A stretch of DNA of 64,000 nucleotides from Cymbidium sinense (taxonomy: Eukaryota > Streptophyta > Magnoliopsida > Asparagales > Orchidaceae), in NCBI GenBank assembly GCA_021442155.1, contig CM038222.1:56353352-56417351 (forward strand), given 5' to 3'. How positions within the stretch are numbered: position 1 is the first letter of the stretch; each line of letters starts with the position of its first letter. The position numbers and the translations under genes were made by a program. The notes beneath the pieces were generated by a model. It did not search any database. It was not told where the DNA came from and worked only from the letters and a program-made list of their open reading frames with translations. Positions 1-11,941 of this stretch are shown piece by piece.

Positions 1-558
1 ATAAATTCCTTGATTATAAAATGACTTTGGATAAAATACAAAATTTTATATATTTTTGTTAATTTTGACATGTGACATTTAAATATTATGGTATAATTTA
101 TATATAATTATATATATGTTATTTATCATATAACCATCAAATTAAATTAAAATATTTAACTATATTAAGTAAATAAAATAATTACACTTAATAGTCATTA
201 TCATTTATTATTTTGACAATTCAAATGTTATGTATGAAACATATAATTGAATGTTAATTATAGATTTATATAAATTAACCTCATTAAAATAATATGTTAA
301 GTTGTGAGCAAATTGATTCATGCTAATGAATAAATGCATATAACATAAAATATTATATTTTGAGCTTCACATTATCCAATTTAATATATCTTTCATTGTT
401 CTACTCTTGCAATTTCCTCAAACATATTATGAGATGTATTGGATATGTAATTAGCAATTGATATATCTGAAATACATAAAAATATTCATTAGAACATCCA
501 AACATTCATTTGTTATCATTAAAATTGATCGGATTGAACATGAGGCTCATTAAGCAAA
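1..558. other. AT-rich sequence without a recognisable gene
   Basis: This very AT-rich stretch has no ORF or motif I can support. Homology to the second copy of the A-type LTR (right copy, from about 24456) begins only near 559, so this is either flank or sequence that replaced the distal part of the LTR. It does not resemble the B or C LTRs by eye. Confidence 0.5.
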
Positions 559-948
559 CAATCATACCTTAATTACTCTTAATTACATGAAAGGTGTAAT
601 TAGGAAATGAGTTAGAAATTTTCCCAATTAATACATCAATAAATTTCAAGAAAATTAGGGGAGGTAGAGGTCATGACCTAAAATGAATCTTAGAATTTTG
701 AGATCAGTTGGTGATTTAATTAGAGTATAATTAGCTAATTAAAATTCCCAAAGAAACCCAAATTTAGAGTGAAGGGGAATTCAAAATCCATTGAAAATAT
801 TTTAAAATATTTTAGATGAAATTATCTATCCAAGATATTTTTCCTTTTATTTTTCTAATTTTTCTATGAAGAGTTATGAATTTTGGAAGTTTTTTAATTG
901 AATTAGGAATTAATTAAGCATTTTATTAATCCTTGGCTCACGGTGCGA

Positions 949-983
949 CACGTGGCAACGACGGTCAGTGCACTTTACACGTG
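949..983. promoter_or_regulatory. Two G-box/ABRE-like CACGTG sites in the A LTR
   Basis: CACGTG occurs at 949-954 (context ACACGTGGC) and at 978-983 (context ACACGTGT). Such palindromic cores are the known binding site of plant bZIP and bHLH factors. The equivalent position of the other LTR copy (around 24840-24880) has lost both cores, so any role is specific to this copy. Occupancy is inference only. Confidence 0.35.
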
Positions 984-2263
984 TCATGCGGTGAGCACTT
1001 TACTTAAGTTGTCATGTCACAGGGGCGGCTGGCGGGGCACACGTTTATATTCTCAACCATCCGATCAAAGATCGGACGAGAATTCCCCCATGATTTATAA
1101 AATAGATAACAGATATATAAACATGGGAATAATCTTGACCGTCCATCCAAACAGTGCAAATGGATGGCCAGCGATTCATCCCTACCAAAGCTCAACAAGA
1201 ATGAGATCCGTCCACCTTCTAAGCTTTGATCCGAGCTCGATTGAGCTCGGATTAGGCTAAAAATTAGCCCACACCTTCATCATGCAATAACCAATATATC
1301 CGATGGCTAAGATCCTATGAAATTAAATTCACTTCACAAAGGATCAACACCTATGAGAATTAAGCTTGGAAAATTACTAACCTCACCAGAGGTGATCACC
1401 GACACTTGATTCCCTTGGAGGAGCTTCGTCTGGTTGAGACAAAGCTTTGCTGAAGTTTTGAGCACTTGAGGTTGAGTGTAGAGCTCTATGGACCAACTCG
1501 TCCTCAAGATCCTTGCATCTTTGAATGAATTGAGCTCTTCCTTATCTCTAGAACTTCAGAGAAAGCTTAGACCAATTTGACTTAGCTCCTAGATCAAGTG
1601 TGCAAGGGGAATTAGAAGGACATCGAGTGTAGAGGAAATTGGCTATTGAGGTGAGCTCCCCTATTTTGCACTGTGCAAAACTAATGAAGAATTCGAATCC
1701 CCTCAAAGGACCTTGGGAAAGTTCTCTGATGATTGCTAAAGGTTTCTAGGCTCCAATCAAGTGTGAGTAAAGTTAATTTTCATTGAATTAGGGGGAGTAT
1801 ATCTACCCCTATGGAAATCAGATGGTTGACCCAATAGTTGCCACCATGTGGAGTGAGCTATTTTGGTTGTTGGAACATTGCACATGGTCAGTTTGGCCAG
1901 AGGAGTGGAATGATAACTTCCCATGTGCTGAAATTGAGCTTAGGGGGGAGTTTGAAAATTCAATTTCAAGCCATATGATCGGGTTTGGTCTATGGCTCAA
2001 ATGGGCTAACCCAAACTCATTGGTTTGGGTGCACCACTCATCACTAAGTCCCCTTGAGCTTTTAGGAAGGCCTCAAGTGATTGTTAAGAGGGTATGACTA
2101 AAATACCCATGGGATAGGCCAAAATTTGTTCTATGGCATAGGCGTAAAATAATCATTTTGCTATTTTTTTTCCAATTTGGGTTTGTTTGGTATGTTGAGA
2201 AAATAGGTTTGGCCAAGTTTCATTGGATTTGGAATCCATTTGATAGGGTCTGCCTCATGTTGA

Positions 2264-3110
2264 CCCATTTAGGTCAAAATGGGTCAACTTGGGTCAAGTT
2301 GACCAATTGGTCAAATTGTGTCAAACTAAGAGTTGGGTCAAGTTCATATGGCCATTTGAATGTTTTGGTGCCTTTGGTTTGGTTCAATTTGAATTAGATT
2401 TAGTTTTGGCTCATATGACTTCATTTGGGTCAAATGGTTCAAGATGATCCATTTGACCCATTTGACCTATTTGAGGTAGGTCAAGGGTAGGATTAGGTTC
2501 GGTTAGTCACATGGAGTGGATTGGTATCTGTATTTCCAATCAATTTGGGTTAAGTTCAATTTTTGCTCAACATGACCCCTTTAGGTCATGTTGAGTCTAA
2601 GGTCAATTGGCCTAGGTTGGGTTTAGTTGGCCAATTGAGGCTTTGGTCAAGTTCAATAAGTGATTTGGAATGAACTTGACCCAATGGTTTGAGTTAATTT
2701 GGCTTAGATCAAGTTTTGACACATTTTGGCGTTAGGTCAAAATGGGTCAACTTGGGTCAAGTGGGGCCAATTGGGCTAGGTTAGGCTCAAATGTTGGCTT
2801 GGTCAAGTTCAAACATAAGTCATGAGTGAACTTAGATCAATGGTTTCAATCAATTTGGATTATGGTGGATTTTGGCTAGGTTTCATTTTAGGTTAAGTTT
2901 TGTCTTAGTCAACCCTTAGATTTGACTTGGTTTGACCCAATTTGATTGATTGATCATCCCATGATGATTGTTGATCATGATGAGAAGGATATATGAGTTT
3001 GGTTCAATCCAATATGATTAGGATCAAAAGTTGGCTCATAAGGGTACTTTAGGTCACTTTGGGTCAAGTGAGCCTAAGTGGGTCAAATGGCTTGGTCAAA
3101 GCTTGATTTG
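2264..3110. repeat. Dense TTGAC[CT] (W-box-like) array in LTR
   Basis: By eye about 24 copies of TTGACC/TTGACT or their complements GGTCAA/AGTCAA fall in about 850 bp, where roughly one would be expected by chance. Many sit in palindromic pairs such as GGTCAAGTTGACC. TTGAC[CT] is the known core of the WRKY-factor W-box. The array recurs at 26.15-27.0 kb and 32.75-33.56 kb in the other LTR copies. It may be regulatory or simply a degenerate short repeat. Confidence 0.55.
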
Positions 3111-3452
3111 AAGTTGTTTGATCTTATATATGGACTCATGATTGAAATATAAATCCATTTACAAGTGGTTTGAAGTGAAATTGGTTTTGATCCATTTGAA
3201 AATTTCATATTCAAAGGAAGAATATGAAGGGGTTTTGGGTTTGAATTTTTATTTGGGTTTTGATTGTTTGATTGAAGTTTGGATTTATATATGAGCTCAT
3301 GATTGTAGGTTTGATTGAACCATGAGATAAAATCAAGGGTTTGGCTTGATTTGGAAGTGTTTTGGCTAAGTTCAAGATTTTGACTTGAAAGGCTTATATT
3401 TGATTTTGAATGGATTTGAGTTTGATTTTTGGATTTACTTTTGATTGTTTGA

Positions 3453-4036
3453 ATTTATATTTCATTTATATATGTGAATATAAATGAGAATATAAATTTA
3501 TCATGAGAAAAGTTTAAGGATTTGAAGTGGTTTAATCAAGATTTAAGCTAAATCCATTGAAAGGGAATTTAAAGGATTTAAGGGAATTTTTTTAATTGGA
3601 ATTTAATTTTTGCCTTTGATTTGATTGATATATATTTATATTTCATTTGTAAATGAGAATACAAATAAGTTTTGAGAAAATCCCATGAGTTTGAATGGTT
3701 TAATCAAAGTTTAGGTTAAATTCATTAAAGGGAATTTAAAGGATTTAAGGAAACTTTTAATTGAAATTTAATTTTGGATTGAATTTGATTGATTGATATT
3801 TATATTTAATTTATATATGAGAACATAAATGGGAATACAAATATGTTTTGGAAAAATCTCATGAGTTTGAAGTGATTTGATCAAAGTTTAGAGTTTATTT
3901 TGGCTAAGTCCTTTAATGGAAAATTAAAGGGACTTAAGAAAATTTTCATGAATTGATTTTGGATTTTGAATTTGATTTGATGGGTTTGAATTTATATTTC
4001 ATTTATATATGGGAATATAAATGAGAATATAAATGG
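3453..4036. repeat. Four tandem units each carrying an AT-rich inverted repeat
   Basis: Units of roughly 170-190 bp each contain an inverted repeat whose left arm resembles TTTATATTTCATTTATAT and whose right arm resembles ATATAAATGAGAATATAAA. They start near 3453, 3632, 3798 and 3989. Between them lies a shared spacer with words such as AAAGGATTTAAGG. The same four-unit block is present at 27.34-27.95 kb, and one unit survives near 33.68 kb. The arms could fold into stems of about 16-18 bp in single-stranded nucleic acid. Confidence 0.6.
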
Positions 4037-4466
4037 ATTATGGAAAGATCTCAAAGATTTAAATAGGTTTGAATCATGATTTTGGTTAAGTCCTTAAGGG
4101 AAAATTAAGAACTTAGGCAAAACTTGGACTTAGGAATTTTTGATGGATTTTTTATCATGGGTTTCAATCAAAAGTTTCAATCATGGATTTGATTTAGATT
4201 TAGAGAAAATAAAATAGGATTGATTTGGAGTTTTGACTTTAAAGAAGGAAAGGTGAGGAATGGTGCAAGCTAAGGGTAGGAAAATTTGCTAACACCCCTA
4301 AGGCATGACTTATTCTTATGATTAAACTTTCTAAGTCTTCTAGGGCTAGGGGAGTGTCCACCTAATCACTAGATGTGCCTTAAGACTAAGGAACTCTTAA
4401 ATTCTAAGAGGAATCCTATGTCTAAGATGGAGGTGTTGAGAGCTCATTCTAAAAATAAGATCAACA

Positions 4467-4480
4467 AAGGGCGCCCAATA
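4467..4480 (-). promoter_or_regulatory. Degenerate polypurine-tract position at internal/3' LTR junction of A
   Basis: Read on the minus strand, the bases just before the LTR are TTGGGCGCCCTTT and then TGTTGATC. Elements B and C have G-rich tracts followed by GCATTT at the same junction (43497 and 60301). The shared GGGC...TTT context suggests this is the homologous plus-strand priming site, but the run of purines is no longer convincing. It could also be misread as a tRNA-Lys primer site for a plus-oriented element. Confidence 0.35.
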
Positions 4481-7400
4481 GGTGTGGTGTGACGGACCAG
4501 GTACACCGCACGTATTGGTGTTGACTGAAATGATCAACAACATCGAAAGATCATAAGCATTAGTAGAAACAATCTATCCCTAACCCAAGGGGTAGAAAGA
4601 ATCTAGAGCCTAATGCAATGAGGCTATGTATAAGACATAAGAGAGAGGGAAAATCCACTAAGGGTTAGAGTGTGAACCTTCCACTAGGGAAGCAGGTTCA
4701 AGTCGTTCACAAGGGAATGATAGATTTGATTTGAGTTCCGCTGGGGAAGAGGATTCAATTTGTTTTTTTTTTATTTGATTTGTTTTTTGTTTGTTGTTTA
4801 GACTCCATGGGAATATAAAGATGAACTCTACACTGGGGCAACAAGTTCAAATCATCCACAAGAGAGGGATTTTGAAATCCACTGAGGGATTGGAATTCTA
4901 AATCCACTAGAGGATTAGAAAGATTTGCATCTCACTGAGGAGAAGCAAAAGGATTGATTTAAATTGATTGTTTATTCTCTTTCTTTTTGTTTCATTGGAT
5001 TTATTTGTTTAAAATTTTTAGATTTGTTTCAGATTTTGGATTTTGAGATGAACCATGTTGGTTTATGATGGATCACAGTAGGAGCCATGGATTTTGAAAC
5101 TGATTTACCAATCCAAAGGGTACTTTACTAAGACTATAAAACTAGCCAACCAAAGGGATTCCTTTCATGATATGATTTAGGAAGAAAGTATAGTAGACAT
5201 ACATCCTCTAAAGTAGGGACCAATTACTGGGGTAATCTATTGGCAAGGCAACAAATTGAACCCAACCTAGGACTGACTATTGAGTGTATACCACTAGGGG
5301 ACTTAAATTAGCTCAAGGATAGCCAAAGATAGATTTCATTTTTAAATTTTGTTTATTTTGATGAATCCTATTGGAGCCGTGGAGGCCTAGACCTAACTCA
5401 GATTTACCAATCCAAAGGGATAGTCTACTAAATACAAGGTAAGACTATCCAACCAAAGGAGTGCCTTTCAGTTTGCAATGGTCAAGTTTTAAGAAGAAAA
5501 TGCGGGGACTCACATCTTCTAGAAACAAGGAACCACTGGAGCGATCGGTTGCTTTGGGAAATAAATAGAACCCGACCTAAGGCTGACTATTGAGTGAATG
5601 TCATTGGGGGAGTTAAATCAACTCAAGGATAGTCAAGGATAAATTTTATTTTTAGATTTGTTGTTTAGATTATGATGAATCCTATTAGTTTGTGATGAAC
5701 TACACTAAGTAAGGGCCATGGAGGCATAAACCTAAATCAGATTTACCAATCCAAAGGGAGTAGTCTACCAACCACAAGGTAGGACTATCCAACCAAAGGA
5801 GCGCATATACAATGGTCAAGTTTTAAGAAGAAAGCGTGAGGACTCACATCTTCTAGAGACAAGAAACTATTGGGGTGATCAGTTGGCAAAGCAACAAATG
5901 AAACCTGACCTAGAGCTGACTATTGAGTGAATGCCACTAGGAGACTTAAATAAACTCTAGGATAGTCAAGATTAGATTTCATTTTTAGATTTTGTTTATT
6001 TTGATGGATTTCATTAGTTTGTGAATGTTCAAACTGAATAGGGGTCATGGAGGCCCAGACTTATCTCAGATTTACTGAACCAAAGGGAGTAGTCTACCAA
6101 CCACAAGGCAAGACTATCCAACCAAAGAAAATGTCATTCAGTATGCAATGGTAAAGTTTTAAGAAAAAAGCATGGGGACTCACATCTTCTAGAGACAAGG
6201 ATCCACTAGTGTGATCGATTGGCAAAGCAATGGATCAAACCCAACCTAGGGCTAACTATTGACTGAATGTGGCTAGGGGACTTAAATCAACTCAAGGATA
6301 GTCAAGATTAGATTTCATTTTTTTAGATTTTATTTATTTTGATGGATTCTATTGGTTTGTGATGGTTCAAATTGAATAGGGGCCATGGAGGCCTAGACCT
6401 ATTTCAGATTTACTGAACCAAAGGGAATAGTCTACCAACCACAAGGTAGGACTATCCAACCAAAGGAGATGCCTTTCATTTTGCAATGGTCGAGTCTTAA
6501 GAAGAAAGCATGGGGACTCATATCTTTTAGAGACAATGAACCACTGGGGTGATCGGTTGCTTCAGACAATAAATCGAACCAGACCTATGGTTGACTATTG
6601 AGTGAATGCCATTGGGGGACTTAAATCAACTCAAGGATAATCAAGATTAGATTTCATTTTTAAATTTTATTTATTTTGATGGATTTCGTTAGTTTGTGAT
6701 GGTTCAAACTGAATAGGGGCCATGGAGGCCTAGACATATCTCAAGTTTACTGAACCAAAGGGAGTAGCTTTCCGGGCAATGGGAGAACTATCCAACCAAA
6801 GGAGTGCCTTTTGGTTTGCAATGATCAATTGAAGGGAAGAAAGCTCAGGGACTCACATCTTTCACTAAAAAAGATCACTGGGGTGATCTGTTGCTTTGGG
6901 CAACAAATTGTACCTAACCTAGGGCTGCCCGTCAGTTTGTCACAATCATGCTAGAAAGAATGTGTCATAGTCTTATATCTTTTAAAGCGGAATGACTGCT
7001 AGGGTAACCTACTTGTAGAAAAATAGATTAAACCCGACCTAAGGGCAATTATGGAGTGAGTACCGACTCGGGGATTTATCTCAACTCAGGTACTCAGGAA
7101 AATCCTATAGGGAGTTCTGCTGACACTTCCCTAAATATTGGATGCCTGCTTGGGAGAAGGGGATCTTTGGGTGCTTGAATTATTAATCCACAAATGAAGT
7201 AATTTTGTTTATTTATTTTAGTTTATTTTAAGATGGACCATGTTAGTTTGTGATGGATCAAATTGAGAAGGAGCTTATATCAGCCTAGGCCTATCTTAGA
7301 TTTATTGAACTAAGGGAGAATCTATATATCCGCTGAATAGATTCTCCAACCATAGGGGTGGCTACTAGGAAAGGGGGACTGTCCAATCCAAGAGTAACCC

Positions 7401-8560
7401 AGGTAGTGTCTAAATGGGGTTGCAAATGACTTGATCCAAATAGAGTGCCCATAGGGGATGGGGCCAGTAAGGGCTTAATCCTACACCCTAGGGAAGATGA
7501 CATGGCTAATCATAAATTCAATAGGTATTCGATGTCCAACTCAAGAAGAAAGCACGGGGACTCATATCTGCTAAGAGTGGTGTACTCACCGTGTGAGTCA
7601 CTATCAGCATAGCGAACATCAACCAACCTAAGGCACCCGTCGATTTGCAACAATCAGCCTAGGAAGAAAGCTCAGGGACTCATATTCTTCTATAGCGGAA
7701 CTGACTGCTGGGATAGTCTGTTATTGGCTCGACAGGTGCTACCCGACTTAGGGAGACTACTGAGTGAATGCCACTTGGGGGACTTATATCAACTAAAAGT
7801 AGTCAAGAGGAAAGGAGCCTCTGGGGGACTTACCCAAACCTCAAATATACTCAGCCTAGTTAGAGCATGATGGCTAGTTCAAGAAGAAAGCACGGGGACT
7901 CACATCTTCTTAAGCAAAGTCAACATGAGGTAGCTTACTGGTCAGGCAGTGAAGTCTACCATACTAACAAGGTGCTTGTTGGTTTGCAATGATCAAATTA
8001 GGAAGAAAGCATGAGGACTCACATCCTCTAATAAATTATCACTGGGGTGACATACTAGTGATGTAGCATGTAGACCCGACCTAGAGCAGCTAATGAGTGA
8101 GTGCCATAAGGGGCTTGCTCCCACATCAAAATAGCCTGAGATAAAAGATTTATGTTTGTGTTTTATGCATGTGTTAAAAGGAATATGATTCCTCTAGGGG
8201 ACTCTAACACCTACCTTAAAACATGTTGGGGAATTTGAAATGATGCCACGGATGGAAACAAGAATTCCCACTAAGAAAGGATGTCACTAGGGGACTCTTA
8301 CACCTAACCTAGTTGCGCTAATCGAAATAAGATGCCTCTCAGGTTCTCTTACACCTATTCTAAAAGTAATAGGAGATTATGTTTGTATTGTGAAAGAGGG
8401 AAAGAATGCCACTAGATGACTCTTACACCTACCCTAAACACGTCATGGCAGATTCGTAAGATAAATAAAACAACACTTCAAAAGAAGAGAAGATTTGATG
8501 AATGGAATCATATTTTTTTTCTTTTTATTAATGATTATTTTCAAACATGCTTTATTTCAT
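4481..8560 (-). repeat. 3' non-coding region of element A with 335-bp tandem repeats
   Basis: Between the end of integrase and the 3' LTR lies about 4 kb without a credible ORF. It contains a tandem repeat anchored on the words GGGGACTCACATCTTCT, at about 5504, 5839, 6174, 6511 and 6848. Spacing is 335-337 bp, with a degraded copy near 5190. Further irregular partial copies occur near 7555, 7677, 7897 and 8010. Each full unit also carries a shared block (TGATGG...GGGGCCATGGAGGCCTAGACC...). Tandem repeats in the 3' untranslated region are a known trait of Tat/Ogre elements and a known source of plant satellites. Confidence 0.8.
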
Positions 8561-8569
8561 GGGTAATAT

Positions 8570-9590
8570 TTTTTTAGGTAGAGCCCATTAATTGGAAAGA
8601 TCGGGTGTTCCCCTTTACAATCAATAAGCTGATAAGATCCTCCTTGGTAGACCTTCTCTATAGTATAGGGGCCTTCCTAAGTGGGTTCAAACTTGCCTCC
8701 CATCATTCGATGGGCAATAATTGGTCTTCTTAGGACTAACACAAGTTCTCCTACTTGGAAAGGCCTAGGTCAAATTGGCTTATTATGAGCTTGAATCATT
8801 TTTGTTTTATATAACTTGGGGTTTTGGCACTCCCGTAGGCAACTCTCATCCAAACTTTGAGCTCTTCTAACTGCAACTTTGCATTTTGTTCTAAAGTGAT
8901 CTTATTCCTCAATGCTATCCTGAGTGATGGGAGCTAAACTTCTAAAGGTAAACAGCTTCGGACCCATACATTAAGAAAAATGGGGTAGATTGAGTCGGAG
9001 TCTGGTATGTTGTGCAGTAGGCCTACAAGGCTTCAACCAACTACTCATGCCACTGTCATTTGTCATCAAAAGTTTTCTTCAATATCTGCTAAGATATTTG
9101 CTCTGGGGTAGTAGATGGTAGAGTATCTCTAGTCTATACTGTGTTTTCTAGCGAAGCTGATGATCTTCATGATTTTGATTGTAGTACTATTATCAGATAT
9201 AATTCATCGAGGCACCCTGAACCTATATATGATTTAGTTCCTAAAAAACTGAAGCACATGCTGAGGTGTGACCTCTCTGAGTGGAATGGCTTCCGCTCAC
9301 TTAGAAAAGTAGTCAGTGGTAGCTAGAATGAACTGGTGATCCTTGGAAGAAAGAGGATCTATCAGACCCATAATGTCGGTACCCCAACACTCAAATGGCC
9401 ATGAAGCCAATGTAGGGTGTAGAATGTTGGGTGGTTGGTGGAGGACCACACCGTGCACCTGACATTGATGGCATCTTATAGCTACATCCATGCAGTCTGA
9501 AATCATAGAAGGTCAGTAGTATCCTAGTCTCTTGATCTTCATCTTCATCTTCGGACCGGATTGATGAGCTCCACATAGACCTGCATGTAC
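8570..9590 (-). pseudogene. Integrase of element A (degraded)
   Basis: The product would insert retrotransposon cDNA into the chromosome. The minus strand encodes, in order, the Cys pair of the HHCC zinc finger (CHQCQVHG), the core start WPFECWGTDIMG with the first catalytic Asp, ATTDYFSK, and then, after a stop, AEAIPLREV. Next comes YRFRVP and ISDNS at the second Asp (usually followed by NG), then a very poor match to the region holding the catalytic Glu. The C-terminal tail is clear near 8.57-8.77 kb (GELVLVLRRP, GKFEP, KVYQGGSYQLID). Stops and frameshifts break it repeatedly, for example TGA where SKWAEA would have Trp. It is the last pol domain before the 3' region. It is not functional. 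Confidence 0.85.
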
Positions 9591-9879
9591 CTCAGTTATA
9601 ATGCCACGGGCTTCATTTTTGCCTAAATAATGTAACCACAATTGGTCAAAGGACCGGCGGTACAAGGTGCCATCAACGAGAGCACAGGAGAGAGCTCTCT
9701 ATTTCACCTGATGGGCTTGTGATTTCTCTTGAGGTAGTTTGCCAGTGTTCAAATAATCTATGAATGGTTGCCTCCAATCCAGCTCCTCATCATTTTTGGT
9801 AACGACAACCTCCCCTTCAAGAGAAAGTCTCTCGATGAGTTCATTGGACCCTTATTGGAATGGACTCATCTTCTGGGCA

Positions 9880-10340
9880 TGTCAATTCTTTAGCAAGTTT
9901 GGCCAAAGCATCTACTACTGCGTTCTCTGCTCAGGGAACCTTGTAGATGGTAACTTCAGGAATTAGAACCAACAGCTTCATGGTGTACTCATGGTAGTGA
10001 CGAAGCTTGGGTTTGAGAGCCTTATAAGACCCTGCGATCTGGTTGATAACCAACTGAGAATCCCCATAGATGTCTATATTCTTGACACTAATAGTGATGA
10101 CTAACTCCAGACTGGCAATCAAAGCCTCATACTCAGCTTTATTATTGGTGCAAGGGTTGGAAAGATAGTATGAGAATCTCATCATATCACGGTTTGGAGT
10201 TAGTAGAACTATTCCTACCCCTACCTTACCTGGGAGAATAGATCATGGTGCTTCACATTTAAGAAAAGAGGTGGCACCATCAAAATACATCTCCCATCGG
10301 TGGTTGTTGGCTCCTTTAAGTTCATGATTGTTCATCGGGG
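9880..10340 (-). pseudogene. Second (Tat-type) RNase H of element A
   Basis: An additional RNase H between the RT-linked RNase H and integrase is the established signature of the Tat lineage. The best part, 9931-10185, shows NNKAEYEALI with the catalytic Glu and YGDSQLVINQI with a catalytic Asp. Downstream ENAVVDALAKLAKEL carries the final Asp. The segment holding the first Asp lies upstream of 10185 in another frame and is damaged by stops. This domain probably helps remove RNA from the RNA:DNA hybrid during reverse transcription. It is a pseudogene. Confidence 0.75.
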
Positions 10341-10499
10341 AGATCATCACTAAGTGGAGAATCAGTAGGAAGTGGGTGTGCTGCTAAGAAATCCACTAGT
10401 GCCTATCCTTTAACCACACGGAGGGGTACGAAAGTGATATCAAACTGCGAGAGTATCATGGATCAACAAGCCAAACATCCAAAAAGCGTTTGGTCGTGT

Positions 10500-10787
10500 C
10501 ATGCGATATAGCAGTGGATTCATCCTGGAGATCAAGTTCACCTTATGAGAAAGCATGTTGTGTCATAGCTTTTGGGAGGCAAAGATCAAAGCTAGGCAAT
10601 GTTTCTCAATAGGTGAATAGTTTGCTTCAGCATGGATCAGACAAAGACTGAGGTAGTAGAGGGCACTCTTCTTTCCTTCGTTGTTGGCTTGGCCCAACAG
10701 AGCACTGAGCGAGTCATCCAATGCAGTAGTGTAAAGGATGAGTGGCCTGCCCGGGATAGGGGCTATGAGAACTGGTAGCTTCACCAA
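10500..10787 (-). pseudogene. RT-linked RNase H of element A
   Basis: The predicted peptide contains GRPLILYTTALDDSLSALL, then ALYYLSLCLIHAEANYSPIEKHCLALIFA, which is the usual start of the Gypsy RNase H module just after RT. The expected YLS followed by a short linker and ...ANYSPIEKHCLAL is well preserved. The later part, toward 10430, degrades. It follows the RT thumb/connection at 10815-11078 with a short frame break, and the second RNase H comes next. Confidence 0.75.
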
Positions 10788-10814
10788 GTATTACTTGATA
10801 TCTTCGAATGCATG

Positions 10815-11941
10815 CTAGCACTTGTCATCCCACTTGAACTTAGCATCTTTTTTGATAAGTGCTGAGAATGGTTTGCATCTCCCTGATAAGTTTGAGATAA
10901 AGCGTCTTAGATATGCCAGCCATCCTTGAAAGGATCTGAGTTGAGTTAAACTCTTAGGAGGTGGCATTTCTAAGATAGCTTTAAACTTTTTAGGATATAT
11001 TTCTATTCTCTGGTGTCGAACAACAAACCCAAGGAATTTTCTTGAAGCTACTCTGAATGCACACTTCAAGGGATTCATATCTAGGTTATATTATCTTAAT
11101 CATTCAAAAACTACTCTCAAGTCAAGGAGGTGGTCTTCCTTTTCTTTACTTTTGACTACTAGATCATCAACGTAACACTCAACTTGATGATGGATGAGTT
11201 CGTTGAAGATCTGAGTCATGGCCCTATAATAAAAGATTTCGATCGGGGTTCGCAAAGTAGTGTTTCTTTTATCTTCAGGAGACATCTTGATTTAGTTATA
11301 GCCAAATGACCCATCCATGAAAGAGAAGACTGCATGAGATGAGGCAATGTCCACCATTAATTCTGGTATAATAAGTGGAAACTCATTTTTAGGGCATGCT
11401 TTGTTTAAGTCCCTAAAATTAACACAAATGTGAATTTTGTCATTCTTCTTCTTAATTGGGATGACACTAGCTAACCATGTAGGATATTTTTCTTCCCTGA
11501 TGAAACCAACATCGATCAATTTTTTGACTTTAGAAATGTCCTGTTCAATTTTTAATCGCATGCGTCAGGAGCTTGCTTAATAGGGATAACATTAGGGTCT
11601 ATTGCTAGCTTGTCGACTGCAATGTCAAGAGATAATCTGAGCATTTTTTCATAAATCCATATGATGCAGTCTTTAAACTCAGTAAATATCCTAACTAAGT
11701 CATTGGTTTCTTCTTCATTCAGAAATGAACTGATGTACGTCCGAAAAGGATTTTCTTCTGTCCCGAGGTTGATTTCTTTGAGCTTGTCTGTTGTTGAATG
11801 GATTTCTTCTTCAAATTTTGGAGGTGCATCATTGATTTGAAGATCATTTGGGTCATCTGATATTTCTAAACACACTTTTTTATAAGAGTTGGGGATGTGT
11901 GAGAAGAACCTATCAGACTCTAAATGGTTGGTAACAACCAA
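10815..11941 (-). pseudogene. Reverse transcriptase of element A
   Basis: This RNA-dependent DNA polymerase is split into several frames. The N-terminal lead (11552-11941) ends in AIDPNVIPIKQAP. The fingers/palm (11292-11561) contain IREEKYPTWLASVIPIKKKN, NFRDLNKACPK and FSFMDGSFGYN. The palm (11100-11285) keeps the catalytic CYVDDLVVKSK. Thumb and connection (10815-11078) read MNPLKCAF...FLGFVV...FISNLSG. Between the palm blocks a stretch normally ending in a GATYQRAM-like motif is shortened to FYYRAM, an internal deletion. The catalytic YVDD itself is intact, but frameshifts and the deletion make the protein non-functional. Confidence 0.88.

Larger units (their letters stand above)
559..4466 (-). 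repeat. 3' LTR of element A (truncated at its distal end)
   Basis: This segment is collinear over nearly 4 kb with 24456-28368, and more distantly with 31.0-34.25 kb. Read on the minus strand it begins TGTTGATC at 4466, matching the TGTTGACCTC start of the other A-type copies and of the B and C LTRs. Orientation is therefore taken as minus, in agreement with the internal pol. The expected LTR 3' part (equivalent of 20354-24455) is missing on the left side, either cut off or replaced by unrelated DNA. Inside it lie a GC-rich stretch near 0.94-1.25 kb, a dense TTGAC[CT] array (2.26-3.11 kb) and four hairpin-bearing repeats (3.45-4.04 kb). There is no protein-coding content; short ORFs here are chance. 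Confidence 0.75.

Noticed and set aside
1109..1121. TATATAAAC as a plus-strand TATA box with upstream G-boxes, implying a plus-oriented LTR promoter
   Set aside because: The internal pol, primer binding site and TGTTGACC start all point to minus orientation; AT-rich words of this type are common here.
943..1260. 105-codon open frame in the GC-rich part of the A LTR
   Set aside because: The homologous segment in the right LTR copy (24.84-25.16 kb) keeps no common start or frame, and there is no recognisable domain.
4467..4484. GGGCGCCCAATAGG as a tRNA-Lys-type primer site of a plus-strand element
   Set aside because: It lacks a proper TGGCGCC start, and the better primer site with matching orientation is at 20328-20345.
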